64,000 nt of DNA from JBBQFI01 sp038321775. Lineage in GTDB: Bacteria > Verrucomicrobiota > Verrucomicrobiia > Chthoniobacterales > UBA10450. Below, in pieces: positions 25,812 to 35,030 of this stretch (positions are counted from its first letter, which is position 1; every line of letters begins with the position of its first letter). The stretch lies in the NCBI GenBank assembly GCA_038321775.1, contig JBBQFI010000002.1, positions 248,001 through 312,000 on the forward strand. Direction: 5' to 3'. The notes beneath the pieces were generated by a model, which was given only the letters and a program-made list of their open reading frames with translations, had not been told where the DNA came from and did no database searches. Position numbers and translations under genes: made by a program.

Positions 25812-28265
25812 TCATTGTTCGCGAAGAGCGATCAGTGGATTCGAGCCAGCGGCTCGCCGTGCGGGCAACCAGCAGGCGAGCATTGCGATCGATGCGAGTA
25901 ATAGCGCGACCGCGATCATCGTTGGTCCGTCGAAAGGTTTTACGCCGTAAAGCATGTTTCCCAAAAGCCGCGTTAGACCGAAGGCCGCGCCAAGACCGAT
26001 GAAGACGCCGAGAGCGGTCAGTTTCATTCCACCACCAATAACGAGGCGCAGGACATCTTGTTTCTGCGCACCGAGCGCCATGCGAATACCGATTTCCTGC
26101 CGACGTTGCGCGACCGAGTAAGCCATCACGCCGTAAATACCGATAGCGGTCAGGACAAGCGCGACGCCGGCAAAAATAGAAAGGAGCAATGCGTTGAAAC
26201 GCGGCGCGGTGAGCGAGCGCATGAGGTATTCATCAAAAACGCGCGTCCGGGTCAGTGGCACACCGGAATTCAAACGCGCGACTTCGGCGCGGACAGCGGC
26301 GGTCAATGTCGACGGATGCGAAGTGTTGGTGCGCACCACGAGGTAATTGACGTCGAACGGCACCTGCGCCTCGGGCAGATAAATCTCGGAGGTAAATGCG
26401 TTGCGCAGCGATTTATGTTTCACGTTGGCAACGACGCCGACGATTTCGCAGATCGGTCCGGCGCCGTCGCCAATGCCGGGTTGAATTTTTTTGCCGATCA
26501 CTTCTTCACCGGGGAATTGTTCTTCCACGAACTTCTCATTCACGACCACGACCGGGTTTGATTTGAAGTGGTCGCGCGCATCGAAAACGCGACCGCGGCG
26601 CAACGGAATTCCCATGGTGTGGAAATAATCGGACGCCGCGATGCGCATGGGACAGCTCGCCTGCTCGCCTTTCGGCCGCGGCCGTTCCTTGATATCGAAA
26701 ATGAAGGTCATGTTGCTGCCGCTGAGCGGTAATGGAAAGACCGCGCTGGCAGAGGCCACGCCGGGCAACGCGCGCAAGCGTGGCAGAAGTTGATCGTAAA
26801 AAGTCACGATGTTTTCCGGTTTCGGATAAGCAGCGGACGGAAGTGCGACGAAGGCCGTGAGCAAACGCTCCGGTTGCACGCCGGGATCAACGCGACTGAG
26901 GCGCGCGAAACTTTGCAATAACAAGCCCGCGCCAATTAACAAAATTAACGCGAGAGCGACTTCACTGATGACGAGCGCGTTGCGCAGGCCGTGATGCGAA
27001 CGCGCGGCGCCGCCGGTAGCGCGCGTGCTGTCGTTCAATGCTGAGCGCAAATCGAGTCGCGACGCGTACATCGCGGGCGCCAGACCAAAGACAATTCCGG
27101 TGCCGAGCGAAACCAATAACGTGAAAGCGAGGACGACACCGTCGAGATGAACATTGGAAATGCGTGGAATATTTTGCGGGATCAATGCAACGAGCAGATC
27201 GATCCCCCAAATCGCAAGGAGCAAACCAAGCGCGCCACCAATCGCGGAAAGCAAAACGCTTTCGGTGAGCAATTGTCGAAAAATGCGGGCGCGGCTCGCA
27301 CCCAACGCCGAGCGCAAAGCCATTTCCTTTCCACGCACGATTGCGCGCGCGAGCAAAAGATTCGCGACGTTCGCACTCGCGATTAACAGCACGCACGCGA
27401 CTGCGCCAAAAAGAACGTAAAGCGCAGTCGAGACATCGCCGATGAGGTCGCGGCGTAAAGGCGCGATCGTCATCCAAAAATGTGCGTTGCTGTCGGGATA
27501 CTGCTTTTCCAGCGCGGCGGAAACTGTCCGAACCTCCGCGAGACCTTGCGCAAAACTTACGCCTGGTTTGAGGCGGGCGCTTCCGATCCAGCTGTAACTG
27601 CCGCGCGATTCCGTTGGCGGTTTTGTTCCGTCCGTCGACACAGCATCCAGCGCTGACGTGATATAAACTTCAGCCGGATCGGAATTGATCGGATATTGAA
27701 ATGGAGGCGGCATCACGCCGACGACGGTGAACGGCTGGCCGTCGAGGATTAATTTTCGGCCGAGTATTGCGCGATCGCCTTTGAACTGGCGCTGCCAAAA
27801 CGCGTCGCTCAACACCGCCGTTAATCCATCGGGCCCACCGCCGGGCGCTTCTTCCGCGCGCTGAAAAGTTCGCCCAAGCGCAGGTCGAATTCCGAGGACA
27901 TCAAAAAATTCGGCGCTGACATGTTCCGCGCGCAAACTCTGCGGTTCGCCTTCACCGGAAAGAGCGGCCGCAGCCGGTCGATGAACGGCGACGAACGCGA
28001 AGCTTCTATTATGAGCGCGTAAATCGGAAAAGTTCGGAAGACTGATCGGATCGCTCCGTTCAGTTTGTGCAACGCGCACATCGATCGCACCGAGCGCGAC
28101 CAACTGTTCCGGCTGCGGGAACGGAAGCGGCTTGAGCAGAACCGAGTCGACGACGCTAAAGATCGCGGTGTTCGCACCAATGCCGAGCGCGAGCGCCAGG
28201 AGCGCAACCGCAGTGAAACGCGGCTCTTTGAAAAGCTGGCGAATCGCAAAACGGATGTCGTGCAT
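25812..28265 (-). CDS. ADOP-type MacB-like ABC permease 6
   Basis: This is an 817-aa duplicated permease, starting MHDIRFAIRQLFKEPRF with LALGIGANTAIF and ending AAGSNPLIALREQ, a terminus less typical than the VDPxxALRYE of its neighbours. Two MacB-core periplasmic domains and two FtsX blocks are present. The gene follows the DUF4097 gene by only three bases, so it is translated from the same message as the ATPase and DUF4097 genes above it. Unlike ADOP 2-5 and 8, no CTAANACATC word precedes its start. No GCCTAACGA site is present. Confidence 0.92.
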   Translation of the reverse strand: MHDIRFAIRQLFKEPRFTAVALLALALGIGANTAIFSVVDSVLLKPLPFPQPEQLVALGAIDVRVAQTERSDPISLPNFSDLRAHNRSFAFVAVHRPAAAALSGEGEPQSLRAEHVSAEFFDVLGIRPALGRTFQRAEEAPGGGPDGLTAVLSDAFWQRQFKGDRAILGRKLILDGQPFTVVGVMPPPFQYPINSDPAEVYITSALDAVSTDGTKPPTESRGSYSWIGSARLKPGVSFAQGLAEVRTVSAALEKQYPDSNAHFWMTIAPLRRDLIGDVSTALYVLFGAVACVLLIASANVANLLLARAIVRGKEMALRSALGASRARIFRQLLTESVLLSAIGGALGLLLAIWGIDLLVALIPQNIPRISNVHLDGVVLAFTLLVSLGTGIVFGLAPAMYASRLDLRSALNDSTRATGGAARSHHGLRNALVISEVALALILLIGAGLLLQSFARLSRVDPGVQPERLLTAFVALPSAAYPKPENIVTFYDQLLPRLRALPGVASASAVFPLPLSGSNMTFIFDIKERPRPKGEQASCPMRIAASDYFHTMGIPLRRGRVFDARDHFKSNPVVVVNEKFVEEQFPGEEVIGKKIQPGIGDGAGPICEIVGVVANVKHKSLRNAFTSEIYLPEAQVPFDVNYLVVRTNTSHPSTLTAAVRAEVARLNSGVPLTRTRVFDEYLMRSLTAPRFNALLLSIFAGVALVLTAIGIYGVMAYSVAQRRQEIGIRMALGAQKQDVLRLVIGGGMKLTALGVFIGLGAAFGLTRLLGNMLYGVKPFDGPTMIAVALLLASIAMLACWLPARRAAGSNPLIALREQ

Positions 28266-28268
28266 GAG

Positions 28269-29282
28269 CTAGCCTTTCGTTGGCGGGTCGTGCCGTGCAG
28301 CTTCGCCTCTGCTCGATTTGATCGAAATAGAACCAGCGCCGCTGCGCAGATGTAATTGCTTGCCGCCGCCGTTAATTGTTCCCTCAAGCGTATCATTGTC
28401 TGTGCGCGTGCGACTCGCGATGGGCAGATCGCTCCTGACACTGCCAACACTGGTCTCAGCATTGATCGTTAGGCCGGCATCGCTCGGGACAATGACTTCG
28501 ATCGCACCAGCGCTCGTTTCCAACCGGACGTCGCCGAGAACAGGCGAGGAAAGTTTTGCCGAGATGAATCCGCCCGCGGTTTCGGCGTCGAGTTTTCCGC
28601 GAACATTTGCAAGAGCGAGCTGACCGCCGCTGCTTTCAACTTTCGCATCACCGTTAAAATTTTCGACTTTGATGGGACCGCCCGCGGTGATGGCATGCAA
28701 GATTCCGCTGCCGCCATTCGTCTCAATTCTTCCACCGCTCGTTTCGATATCGATCGCACCGTCACATCCTAAGACTTCAATCTCGCCGCCATCGGTGTCG
28801 GCTTTGACGGGACCGTGGATGAGGGAAAATTTCAGATCACCTCCGCTCGTGTGCGCGTTTATTTTACCGGTGAGATTGCTGGTTGTGATCGCACCGCCTT
28901 CCGTTTTTAAGTCCGTGTCGAAATTTGCCGGCACGTGGATGGAATAGCGGGCGTCGTTACACACGCGTTCGTCATCATCCCAATCTTTTCCGCGATGCGC
29001 GCGAACAACGACCGTATTTCCCTCGGTCGTCACCGTGATGGGCACAGCGGCGAAGTATGCGTTTTCTTTTTCTTTCGAAGAGGCAACGATTTTGCGCGAA
29101 GCATTGACGACAACTTTGTCGTTATCGCCCGGCGCGACGTCGATCGTTCCAAAATCGACAACGACGATAAGTTTCCCGCCGCTTTTGGCGTCGCGAGTAA
29201 CGTTGACATTTTCCTCGGTTAAGGCGGAAGCAGAAAACGCCGCCGCGCAGAGCAAGGGAACGATTCTAAAAAAGAAGTTCAT
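28269..29282 (-). CDS. exported DUF4097 family beta-repeat protein
   Basis: This is a 337-aa protein with a signal peptide (MNFFFRIVPLLCAAAFSASALT) followed by repeating short strands rich in Gly and Asp (INAHTSGGDLKFSLIHGPVKADTDGGEIEV and similar), the DUF4097 right-handed beta-repeat pattern. Such proteins are thought to lie in the periplasm or at the surface, and no activity is established. The start at 29282 is chosen because it begins the signal peptide; nine upstream codons are in frame. It sits seven bases after the ATPase gene and three bases before ADOP 6, implying one message and perhaps one complex. Confidence 0.85.
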   Translation of the reverse strand: MNFFFRIVPLLCAAAFSASALTEENVNVTRDAKSGGKLIVVVDFGTIDVAPGDNDKVVVNASRKIVASSKEKENAYFAAVPITVTTEGNTVVVRAHRGKDWDDDERVCNDARYSIHVPANFDTDLKTEGGAITTSNLTGKINAHTSGGDLKFSLIHGPVKADTDGGEIEVLGCDGAIDIETSGGRIETNGGSGILHAITAGGPIKVENFNGDAKVESSGGQLALANVRGKLDAETAGGFISAKLSSPVLGDVRLETSAGAIEVIVPSDAGLTINAETSVGSVRSDLPIASRTRTDNDTLEGTINGGGKQLHLRSGAGSISIKSSRGEAARHDPPTKG

Positions 29283-29289
29283 GCATGCT

Positions 29290-29967
29290 TCAGCTAACGA
29301 TCCAGCCATCGCGAAGTTGAATGACGCGGTTGCCGTAGCCCGCGTTCTTGTCGGAATGCGTGACTTGAATAATGGTCGTGCCTTCGCCGTTCAGTTTTTT
29401 GAACAGCTCCATGATCTCTTCGCCCTGACTCGAGTGAAGATTTCCCGTCGGCTCGTCCGCCAGAATCATTTTCGGATTGGAAATGATCGCGCGCGCGACG
29501 CCGACAAGCTGCTGCTGACCGCCGGATAATTGTCGCGGATATAAATCGCGCTTCGCAACCATCTGAAATTTATCGAGCGCGTCGGCAACAATCGCGCTGC
29601 GCTCGTTTTTGCCGACGCTGCGATACGAAAGAGGAATCTCGAGGTTTTCGTAAACCGTCAGATCGTCGAGCAGATGATATTGTTGGAAAACGAAACCGAT
29701 CTGTTCGTTGCGAAGGTTGGCGCGGTCTTTCGTTTTTAATGAATGCACGGGTTCGCCATTTAAAAAATATTCGCCGCTCCAGGCGTGATCGTGCATTCCG
29801 AGAACGTGCAGGAGCGACGATTTTCCGGCGCCCGATGGCCCCATGATGGAAACGAAATCACCTTCCGCGACTTCGAGATTGATGTCTCGAAGCACGTAAA
29901 AGAATTTGCCCTTCGCGAGCGGGTAAACGCGCTCGACGTTTTTCAGTTTGATCAGCGGATCCATCAT
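29290..29967 (-). CDS. ABC transporter ATPase, LolD/MacB type (a)
   Basis: This is a 225-aa stand-alone nucleotide-binding subunit that would power neighbouring MacB-like permeases. Walker A is GPSGAGKS at 43-50, the signature LSGGQ is at 147-151, and Walker B plus catalytic Glu is MILADEPTG at 167-175. The D-loop reads NLHSSQG where LolD/MacB proteins normally have NLDS. The gene starts five bases after ADOP 7 ends and runs into DUF4097 and ADOP 6. It contains no GCCTAACGA site. Confidence 0.93.
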   Translation of the reverse strand: MMDPLIKLKNVERVYPLAKGKFFYVLRDINLEVAEGDFVSIMGPSGAGKSSLLHVLGMHDHAWSGEYFLNGEPVHSLKTKDRANLRNEQIGFVFQQYHLLDDLTVYENLEIPLSYRSVGKNERSAIVADALDKFQMVAKRDLYPRQLSGGQQQLVGVARAIISNPKMILADEPTGNLHSSQGEEIMELFKKLNGEGTTIIQVTHSDKNAGYGNRVIQLRDGWIVS

Positions 29968-29972
29968 ATTTG

Positions 29973-32429
29973 TTAACCGTGACCAAGTGCGATCATCGGA
30001 TCTGCGCGAGTGGCGCGACGCGCGGGAACGTAACTGGCAAGAAACGCGACTACCGCCAGAGCAAACGTGACGAAAGTGAACGTTGAAAGATCAATAGTGC
30101 TGACTTGATAAAGCACAGATCGAAGCGCCGATGTGCTAAAGAGCGCGACGAGCAATCCGATCATTGTGCCGACGGCGACGAGTTTCAGCGCATGCAAAAT
30201 GACAAGTCGCAAAACGTCGCGGCGTTGCGCACCGAGCGCCATGCGCACACCGATTTCATGCGTGCGTTGCACGACGAGAAACGACATCACGCCGTAAATT
30301 CCAACCGCAGCGAGAAGAAGCGCGACGGCCGCGAAAATTCCGAGCAAGACCACGGATAATTGGCGGGGCGCGATCGATTCCGCGATCACTTGCTCGAAAG
30401 TGCGCACGTGCGCGATCGGTTGCGCTGAATCGACCGCGCGCACTTCGCGCCGGATGGCACTCGTTAGGCCGCGAGACCCCTGCGCGCTGCGCACCGTCAG
30501 AATCATCGAGCTGTACGGGGTCTGCGCGAGGGGGACGTAAAATTCCGGCAGCGCCGGGGAATCGAGACCGCGATGATGGATGTCGCCCACGATCCCGACA
30601 ATCGTCGCCCAATTGGGCTTAGTGCTGACGATCGAATAAACTCCGATACGTTTGCCTAGCGACTCCTCGTTAGGCCAGTAACGTTTGCTCAGGGCCTGGT
30701 TGATAATGACTACCAGCGGCGCACCGTCCTTATCGGCCTCGGTAAAGAAACGACCCCTGAGCAACGGCGTTTCCAAAACACGAAAGTAATCCGGCGAGAC
30801 GTTTCGAATTTCCTCGTCCGGCCCCGGGTCGCTTGGGCGCGTGGGTCGACCTTCGATCGGGAAGGAGGAATCGCCGTTCACGCCGCTCATCGGCAGAATG
30901 ACGGTGAAGGCTGCGTGCGTGACGCCGGGAAGATTCGCCACGCGCCGCTCGACTTCGTGGAAGAAATTCGCCTGCGACTTGCCGTCCGGATATTTCAGAG
31001 CGGGCAGCGATATCTCCGTCGTGAGAACGTTTTTCGGGTTGAACCCCGGGTTTACGTTTTGCAGACGGAGAAAGCTTTTGATCAAGAGCCCGGCGCCGGT
31101 GAGCAGGACGAGGGCAAGCGCAATTTCCGCCACGACTAACGAATTGCGCAGTCGGTTGCGATGACGCCCGGTGGTCGAACTGCGCCCGCCTTCCTTGAGC
31201 GATTCCGTCAGATCCGGTTTGCCGCTCGCAAGCGCAGGAACGACGCCGAAGATGAGCCCGGTTCCGACGGCGACCGCCAGCGTGACTGCGAGCCCGACGC
31301 CATCGATACTAACTTCACTCAAACGCGGAACAGTCTGCGCGCCGATTGTCTTGACCGAGCCGATTGTCCAAAGCGCAAGCAGCACACCGACGCTTCCGCC
31401 GAAAATTGAAAGCAGAATGCTTTCGACTAATCCCTGACGAAACAAACGAAAGCGACTGGCGCCGACGGCCACGCGAATCGCCATCTCTCTCTCCCGAGCG
31501 CTCGCGCGCGCAAGTAACATGGTCGTTAGGTTGGCGCAGGCGATGAGCAGCACGAGGGCGACGGCGCCGAGCAAAATCAAAAGCAATGGCTTCATCCCGC
31601 CGACGATTTGTTCTTTTAACGGATAAATGGTCGCGCCGAAGCTGTCGCTCTGCGGATAGCGGTCCGGATATTTTTTGCGCATCGCGCTGACGACCGTTTC
31701 GATTTCAGCCTGCGCATGTTTCGGCGAGATCTGATGCGCGAGGCGGCCGATTATCCCGTAACTGCGCGAGTAGCGCGCCTGCATTTCTGCATCGTTGAAA
31801 GCAAGCGGTTGCCAGATATCGGCGCGTTCGCCGAACTGCCCGCCGGTCATATTGAATAGGGGCAACGGAAATTCGAAACTCTCCGGCATAACGCCGACGA
31901 TGGTGAAGGCCTTGCCGTCGGCTAAAATCTTGGTTCCAAGAATCGACGGGGCGCGATCGAACTTCCGTTTCCAAAGCCGTTCGCTGATGACGAGAACATC
32001 GTCGCGGCCGGTCTTGCATTCCTCCGGTTGGAAAGTGCGGCCGCGAATCGGTTTCACGCCGAGGAGTGGAAAGAGATCGGCCGAAACAACAGCGCCCGCG
32101 ATTCTTTCCGGCGCGTCACCCCGCGCGAGGTTGTAAGTTGTGCTGTTGAACGCGGCGAGCTTGTCGAAACTGCGGACCTGCGACTGGTAATCGAGAAATT
32201 CGGGCGGCGAGACCGGAATGTTATCGAGATGCTGATCTTTGAAATGCTGGAAGAGCAAAACCAACTGCTGCGGCTTTTCGTACGGCAATGGGCGAATGAG
32301 AAGCGCGTTGACCAGCGTGAAAACTGCGGTCGTTGCGCCAATCCCAAGCGCGAGGGTAACGATGGCAATGAGCGTAAATGCCGGATTCTTTATCAGCATT
32401 CGAAACGCAAAACGAAATTCATTTAACAT
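29973..32429 (-). CDS. ADOP-type MacB-like ABC permease 7
   Basis: This is an 818-aa permease. The start at 32429 gives MLNEFRFAFRMLIKNPAF; the frame runs 28 codons further upstream but those codons lie in repeat copy 4. It has LALGIGATTAVF, two MacB-core domains, two FtsX blocks, and the ending ATRADPMIALGHG, unusual in lacking the final LRYE. Two GCCTAACGA sites encode LTS and PNE. It is separated from ADOP 8 by 150 bases holding the hairpin repeat, and is followed after five bases by the ATPase gene, so it is the likely direct partner of that ATPase. Confidence 0.92.
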   Translation of the reverse strand: MLNEFRFAFRMLIKNPAFTLIAIVTLALGIGATTAVFTLVNALLIRPLPYEKPQQLVLLFQHFKDQHLDNIPVSPPEFLDYQSQVRSFDKLAAFNSTTYNLARGDAPERIAGAVVSADLFPLLGVKPIRGRTFQPEECKTGRDDVLVISERLWKRKFDRAPSILGTKILADGKAFTIVGVMPESFEFPLPLFNMTGGQFGERADIWQPLAFNDAEMQARYSRSYGIIGRLAHQISPKHAQAEIETVVSAMRKKYPDRYPQSDSFGATIYPLKEQIVGGMKPLLLILLGAVALVLLIACANLTTMLLARASAREREMAIRVAVGASRFRLFRQGLVESILLSIFGGSVGVLLALWTIGSVKTIGAQTVPRLSEVSIDGVGLAVTLAVAVGTGLIFGVVPALASGKPDLTESLKEGGRSSTTGRHRNRLRNSLVVAEIALALVLLTGAGLLIKSFLRLQNVNPGFNPKNVLTTEISLPALKYPDGKSQANFFHEVERRVANLPGVTHAAFTVILPMSGVNGDSSFPIEGRPTRPSDPGPDEEIRNVSPDYFRVLETPLLRGRFFTEADKDGAPLVVIINQALSKRYWPNEESLGKRIGVYSIVSTKPNWATIVGIVGDIHHRGLDSPALPEFYVPLAQTPYSSMILTVRSAQGSRGLTSAIRREVRAVDSAQPIAHVRTFEQVIAESIAPRQLSVVLLGIFAAVALLLAAVGIYGVMSFLVVQRTHEIGVRMALGAQRRDVLRLVILHALKLVAVGTMIGLLVALFSTSALRSVLYQVSTIDLSTFTFVTFALAVVAFLASYVPARRATRADPMIALGHG

Positions 32430-32455
32430 AAAATAAATCCTCGCGTGACAGACGC

Positions 32456-32578
32456 TCTGGGGAACGCACGCGCCCTCGCGTGCTGCCGTCGGCGCCTCGC
32501 CGACGGTCGGCAAAGAACGAAAAATGGTTTCAGCGAGGGCGCCGAAAACTGCACGCGGCGGCGCGTGCGCTCCCCGGA
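32456..32578. repeat. nested-hairpin intergenic repeat, copy 4 (diverged)
   Basis: The outer inverted repeat 32456-32483 against 32551-32578 is imperfect and uses CGCCCTCGCGTG where the other copies have CGTCTCGCGTG. It encloses a perfect nine-base-pair hairpin at 32486-32506 and an imperfect one near 32528-32546. It fills the gap between ADOP 8 and ADOP 7 and ends two bases before the ADOP 8 stop codon. Confidence 0.75.
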
Positions 32579-32579
32579 A

Positions 32580-34997
32580 TTATTCATAACGAAGCGCATC
32601 GACGGGGTCGAGTTGCGTGGCGGAACGCGCGGGGAAATAGCAAGCCATCAGACCGACCGCCAAAAGAATAAGAGGCAGGACGGTAAAGCTTAGCGGATCG
32701 TGCGCGGAAATTTGCGCGAGGTTATCGCGCAGCAGTTGGACGGCGAAGTAAGCGGAGACCAATCCGATAGCCAGACCGAATGCGATGAGACGTATTCCGT
32801 CGCGCGTTACCATGGAAAGGACATCGCGCGCTTGTGCGCCCAAGGCCATGCGAATGCCGATTTCCTGCGTGCGCTGCCGCACCGAATACGACATGACGCC
32901 ATAGAGTCCGATGGATGCGAGAAATAGTGCGATCGCGCCGAACGCAGTAAAGAGCGTGCCGAAAAAACCGCGTTCCCAATACGAGTCCTTCATCACATCG
33001 CTCATCAATTTTACGTTGTAGATCGGGATGTCTTTGTTAACGGAGAGGACGGCGTTGCGTGCGAGAGGGGCAAAACTGGCGGGTGCATTTTTCGTTCGCA
33101 CCACGACGGACATGAACTGCTCCGTTTGCTGCGCTTCGGGTAAGTACATGACCGGCAGATTTCGTTTCATCGTCGGGCGGTTGTAAATCACGTCGCGAAC
33201 AACGCCGACGATCTGGCACCATTTCGGTTTTTCCGGAGGAGGATTTAATTTCGCAATGCGTTTTCCGATCGGATCCTGATTCGGGAAAAGCGTACGGGCG
33301 GCCATCTCGTCGATAATCACGACCGACGGTTTTGAGTCGTCATCGGCCGGGCTGAAATCGCGTCCGCGTTGAAGCGGAATTCCCAACGTCCGAAAATAAC
33401 CCGGAGTAATCGTGAGCACTCCCGAAATGCGCGCATCCTGCAGCGATTTCGGCATCTGTTCTCCTTCGAGCATGAAACCGTCGAGCCCAGTACCGGAAAC
33501 TGGCAAAGACGAAACCGCGCCTGCCGCTTCGACGCCAGGAATTGCTTCGAGTCTTGGAATAACTTGATCGAAAAAGCGGCGCACAACTTTTTCATCCTGG
33601 TACTGCGGCTTGGGAAGACCGACGCGAAAGGTCAGAACATTCTTCGCATCGATGCCCGCATCCATGCGTTGAAGCTTGACGAAACTGCGCATCATCAATC
33701 CGGCGCCGATGAGCAAAACCAAAGCGACCGCGACTTCGACGACGACGAGCCAATCGCGAATGCGTTGTCCGAGCACTCCAGCCGCTGCTGTGCGACCGCC
33801 TTCCTTCAAGACTTCGGTCAGGTTGGGTCGCGACACTCGCAATGCTGGAAGCACTCCGAAAAGTAATCCCGAGAATAAACCAACCGACACAGCGAAAAAG
33901 AAAACGCGAAAATCGAGATCGAACCGCAGCCAGAACGGCACCGGCACGGAGATCATCGCCACCATCAGATCGATGCCCCAGACGGCAAAGAGAAGACCGC
34001 CCGCCGCGCCCGCGATTCCAATGACCAGGCTTTCGATCAACAATTGCCTAACGACTCGGGCGCGATTTGCGCCGAGCGCGAGGCGAATGCCGAATTCTTT
34101 TGTGCGTGTCGCACCGCGCGCCAAGAGCAGGTTAGCGACATTGACGCATGCAATCAGATGCACGAACAACACGGCGCCCATGAGCAAAAGCGTGAGTGCT
34201 TTTGCATCGCGCGAATAATATTCGCGCATCGGCACCGCCTGAAATGTGCTCCCTTTGTAGATATCGGGATGCTCGTGCGCCTCGACCTCGGCAAAATGCG
34301 CGAGCTCGGCATTGGCTTGGGCCACAGTCACGCCCGGCTTCAGCCGGCCGACGGGCGTAAGAAAAAATGCGCCGCGCTTTTCTTTCTTTTCATCAAAGCG
34401 CAACGGCATCCATAAATCGGCGGCCTCAGGGAAACGCCAACCTTTTGGCATGACGCCAATTATGGTTGCCATCATGCCATTGACCTGGACGGTTTTGCCG
34501 ACAACACCGGGATTACCGGCGTATCGCTGCTGCCAAAGGTTATGTCCGAGCATCACAACTGGCTCCGCGCCCGGCTCGTTTTCTTCGACGCGAAACCAGC
34601 GGCCCACGACAGGTTCAACGCCTAACATTTGGAAAGCGACGGCCTGAATCGCCGCGCCGAGATACCGGTCCGGCTTCCCCCCGCCGGTGATGATCATGGT
34701 CGTGTCCTGCGACGCCGAAATATTTTCAATCGTGGTGAGTTGCTTGCGCGCGTCGAGAAAAGCCGGGTAATCGAAACCGACATCTTCGTGCTCCTTCACT
34801 TTCTTCAAGTGATGCTCGATGACGACAAGCCGCTGCTGATTTTGCATCAACGGCAGCGGCTTGATCAAAAGCGCGTTGACCGCGGAAAAGATGGTGCTCG
34901 CGAGTCCGATGCCGAGAGCAAGCGTCAGAATGGCGATCGTGGTAAACCCGGGCGAGCGCGCCAGCGTGCGCCCGGCATACCTAAGATCTCGCCACAT
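32580..34997 (-). CDS. ADOP-type MacB-like ABC permease 8
   Basis: This is an 805-aa duplicated permease, starting MWRDLRYAGRTLARSPGF with LALGIGLASTIF and ending ATQLDPVDALRYE. The first periplasmic domain (EHHLKKVKEHEDVGFDYPAFLDARKQL) differs clearly from the others. It is first permease after the adaptor and ATPase (b), so this trio looks like the ancestral MacAB-type exporter unit. Spacing to the ATPase is 33 bases, filled by a 20-base perfect palindrome. One GCCTAACGAC site at 34046-34055 encodes Val-Val-Arg in the first FtsX block. Confidence 0.92.
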   Translation of the reverse strand: MWRDLRYAGRTLARSPGFTTIAILTLALGIGLASTIFSAVNALLIKPLPLMQNQQRLVVIEHHLKKVKEHEDVGFDYPAFLDARKQLTTIENISASQDTTMIITGGGKPDRYLGAAIQAVAFQMLGVEPVVGRWFRVEENEPGAEPVVMLGHNLWQQRYAGNPGVVGKTVQVNGMMATIIGVMPKGWRFPEAADLWMPLRFDEKKEKRGAFFLTPVGRLKPGVTVAQANAELAHFAEVEAHEHPDIYKGSTFQAVPMREYYSRDAKALTLLLMGAVLFVHLIACVNVANLLLARGATRTKEFGIRLALGANRARVVRQLLIESLVIGIAGAAGGLLFAVWGIDLMVAMISVPVPFWLRFDLDFRVFFFAVSVGLFSGLLFGVLPALRVSRPNLTEVLKEGGRTAAAGVLGQRIRDWLVVVEVAVALVLLIGAGLMMRSFVKLQRMDAGIDAKNVLTFRVGLPKPQYQDEKVVRRFFDQVIPRLEAIPGVEAAGAVSSLPVSGTGLDGFMLEGEQMPKSLQDARISGVLTITPGYFRTLGIPLQRGRDFSPADDDSKPSVVIIDEMAARTLFPNQDPIGKRIAKLNPPPEKPKWCQIVGVVRDVIYNRPTMKRNLPVMYLPEAQQTEQFMSVVVRTKNAPASFAPLARNAVLSVNKDIPIYNVKLMSDVMKDSYWERGFFGTLFTAFGAIALFLASIGLYGVMSYSVRQRTQEIGIRMALGAQARDVLSMVTRDGIRLIAFGLAIGLVSAYFAVQLLRDNLAQISAHDPLSFTVLPLILLAVGLMACYFPARSATQLDPVDALRYE

Positions 34998-35005
34998 ATT
35001 AGAGT

Positions 35006-35025
35006 TGTCTTAGATATCTAAGACA
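35006..35025. promoter_or_regulatory. 20-base perfect palindrome between ATPase (b) and ADOP 8
   Basis: TGTCTTAGATATCTAAGACA is its own reverse complement and fills most of the 33-base spacer. Half-sites of the same word (TCTAAGACAT) occur before ADOP 2, near ADOP 3 and after ADOP 1. It could be an operator or an RNA hairpin that tunes downstream expression. No protein binding it can be named. Confidence 0.55.
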
Positions 35026-35030
35026 TCAAA

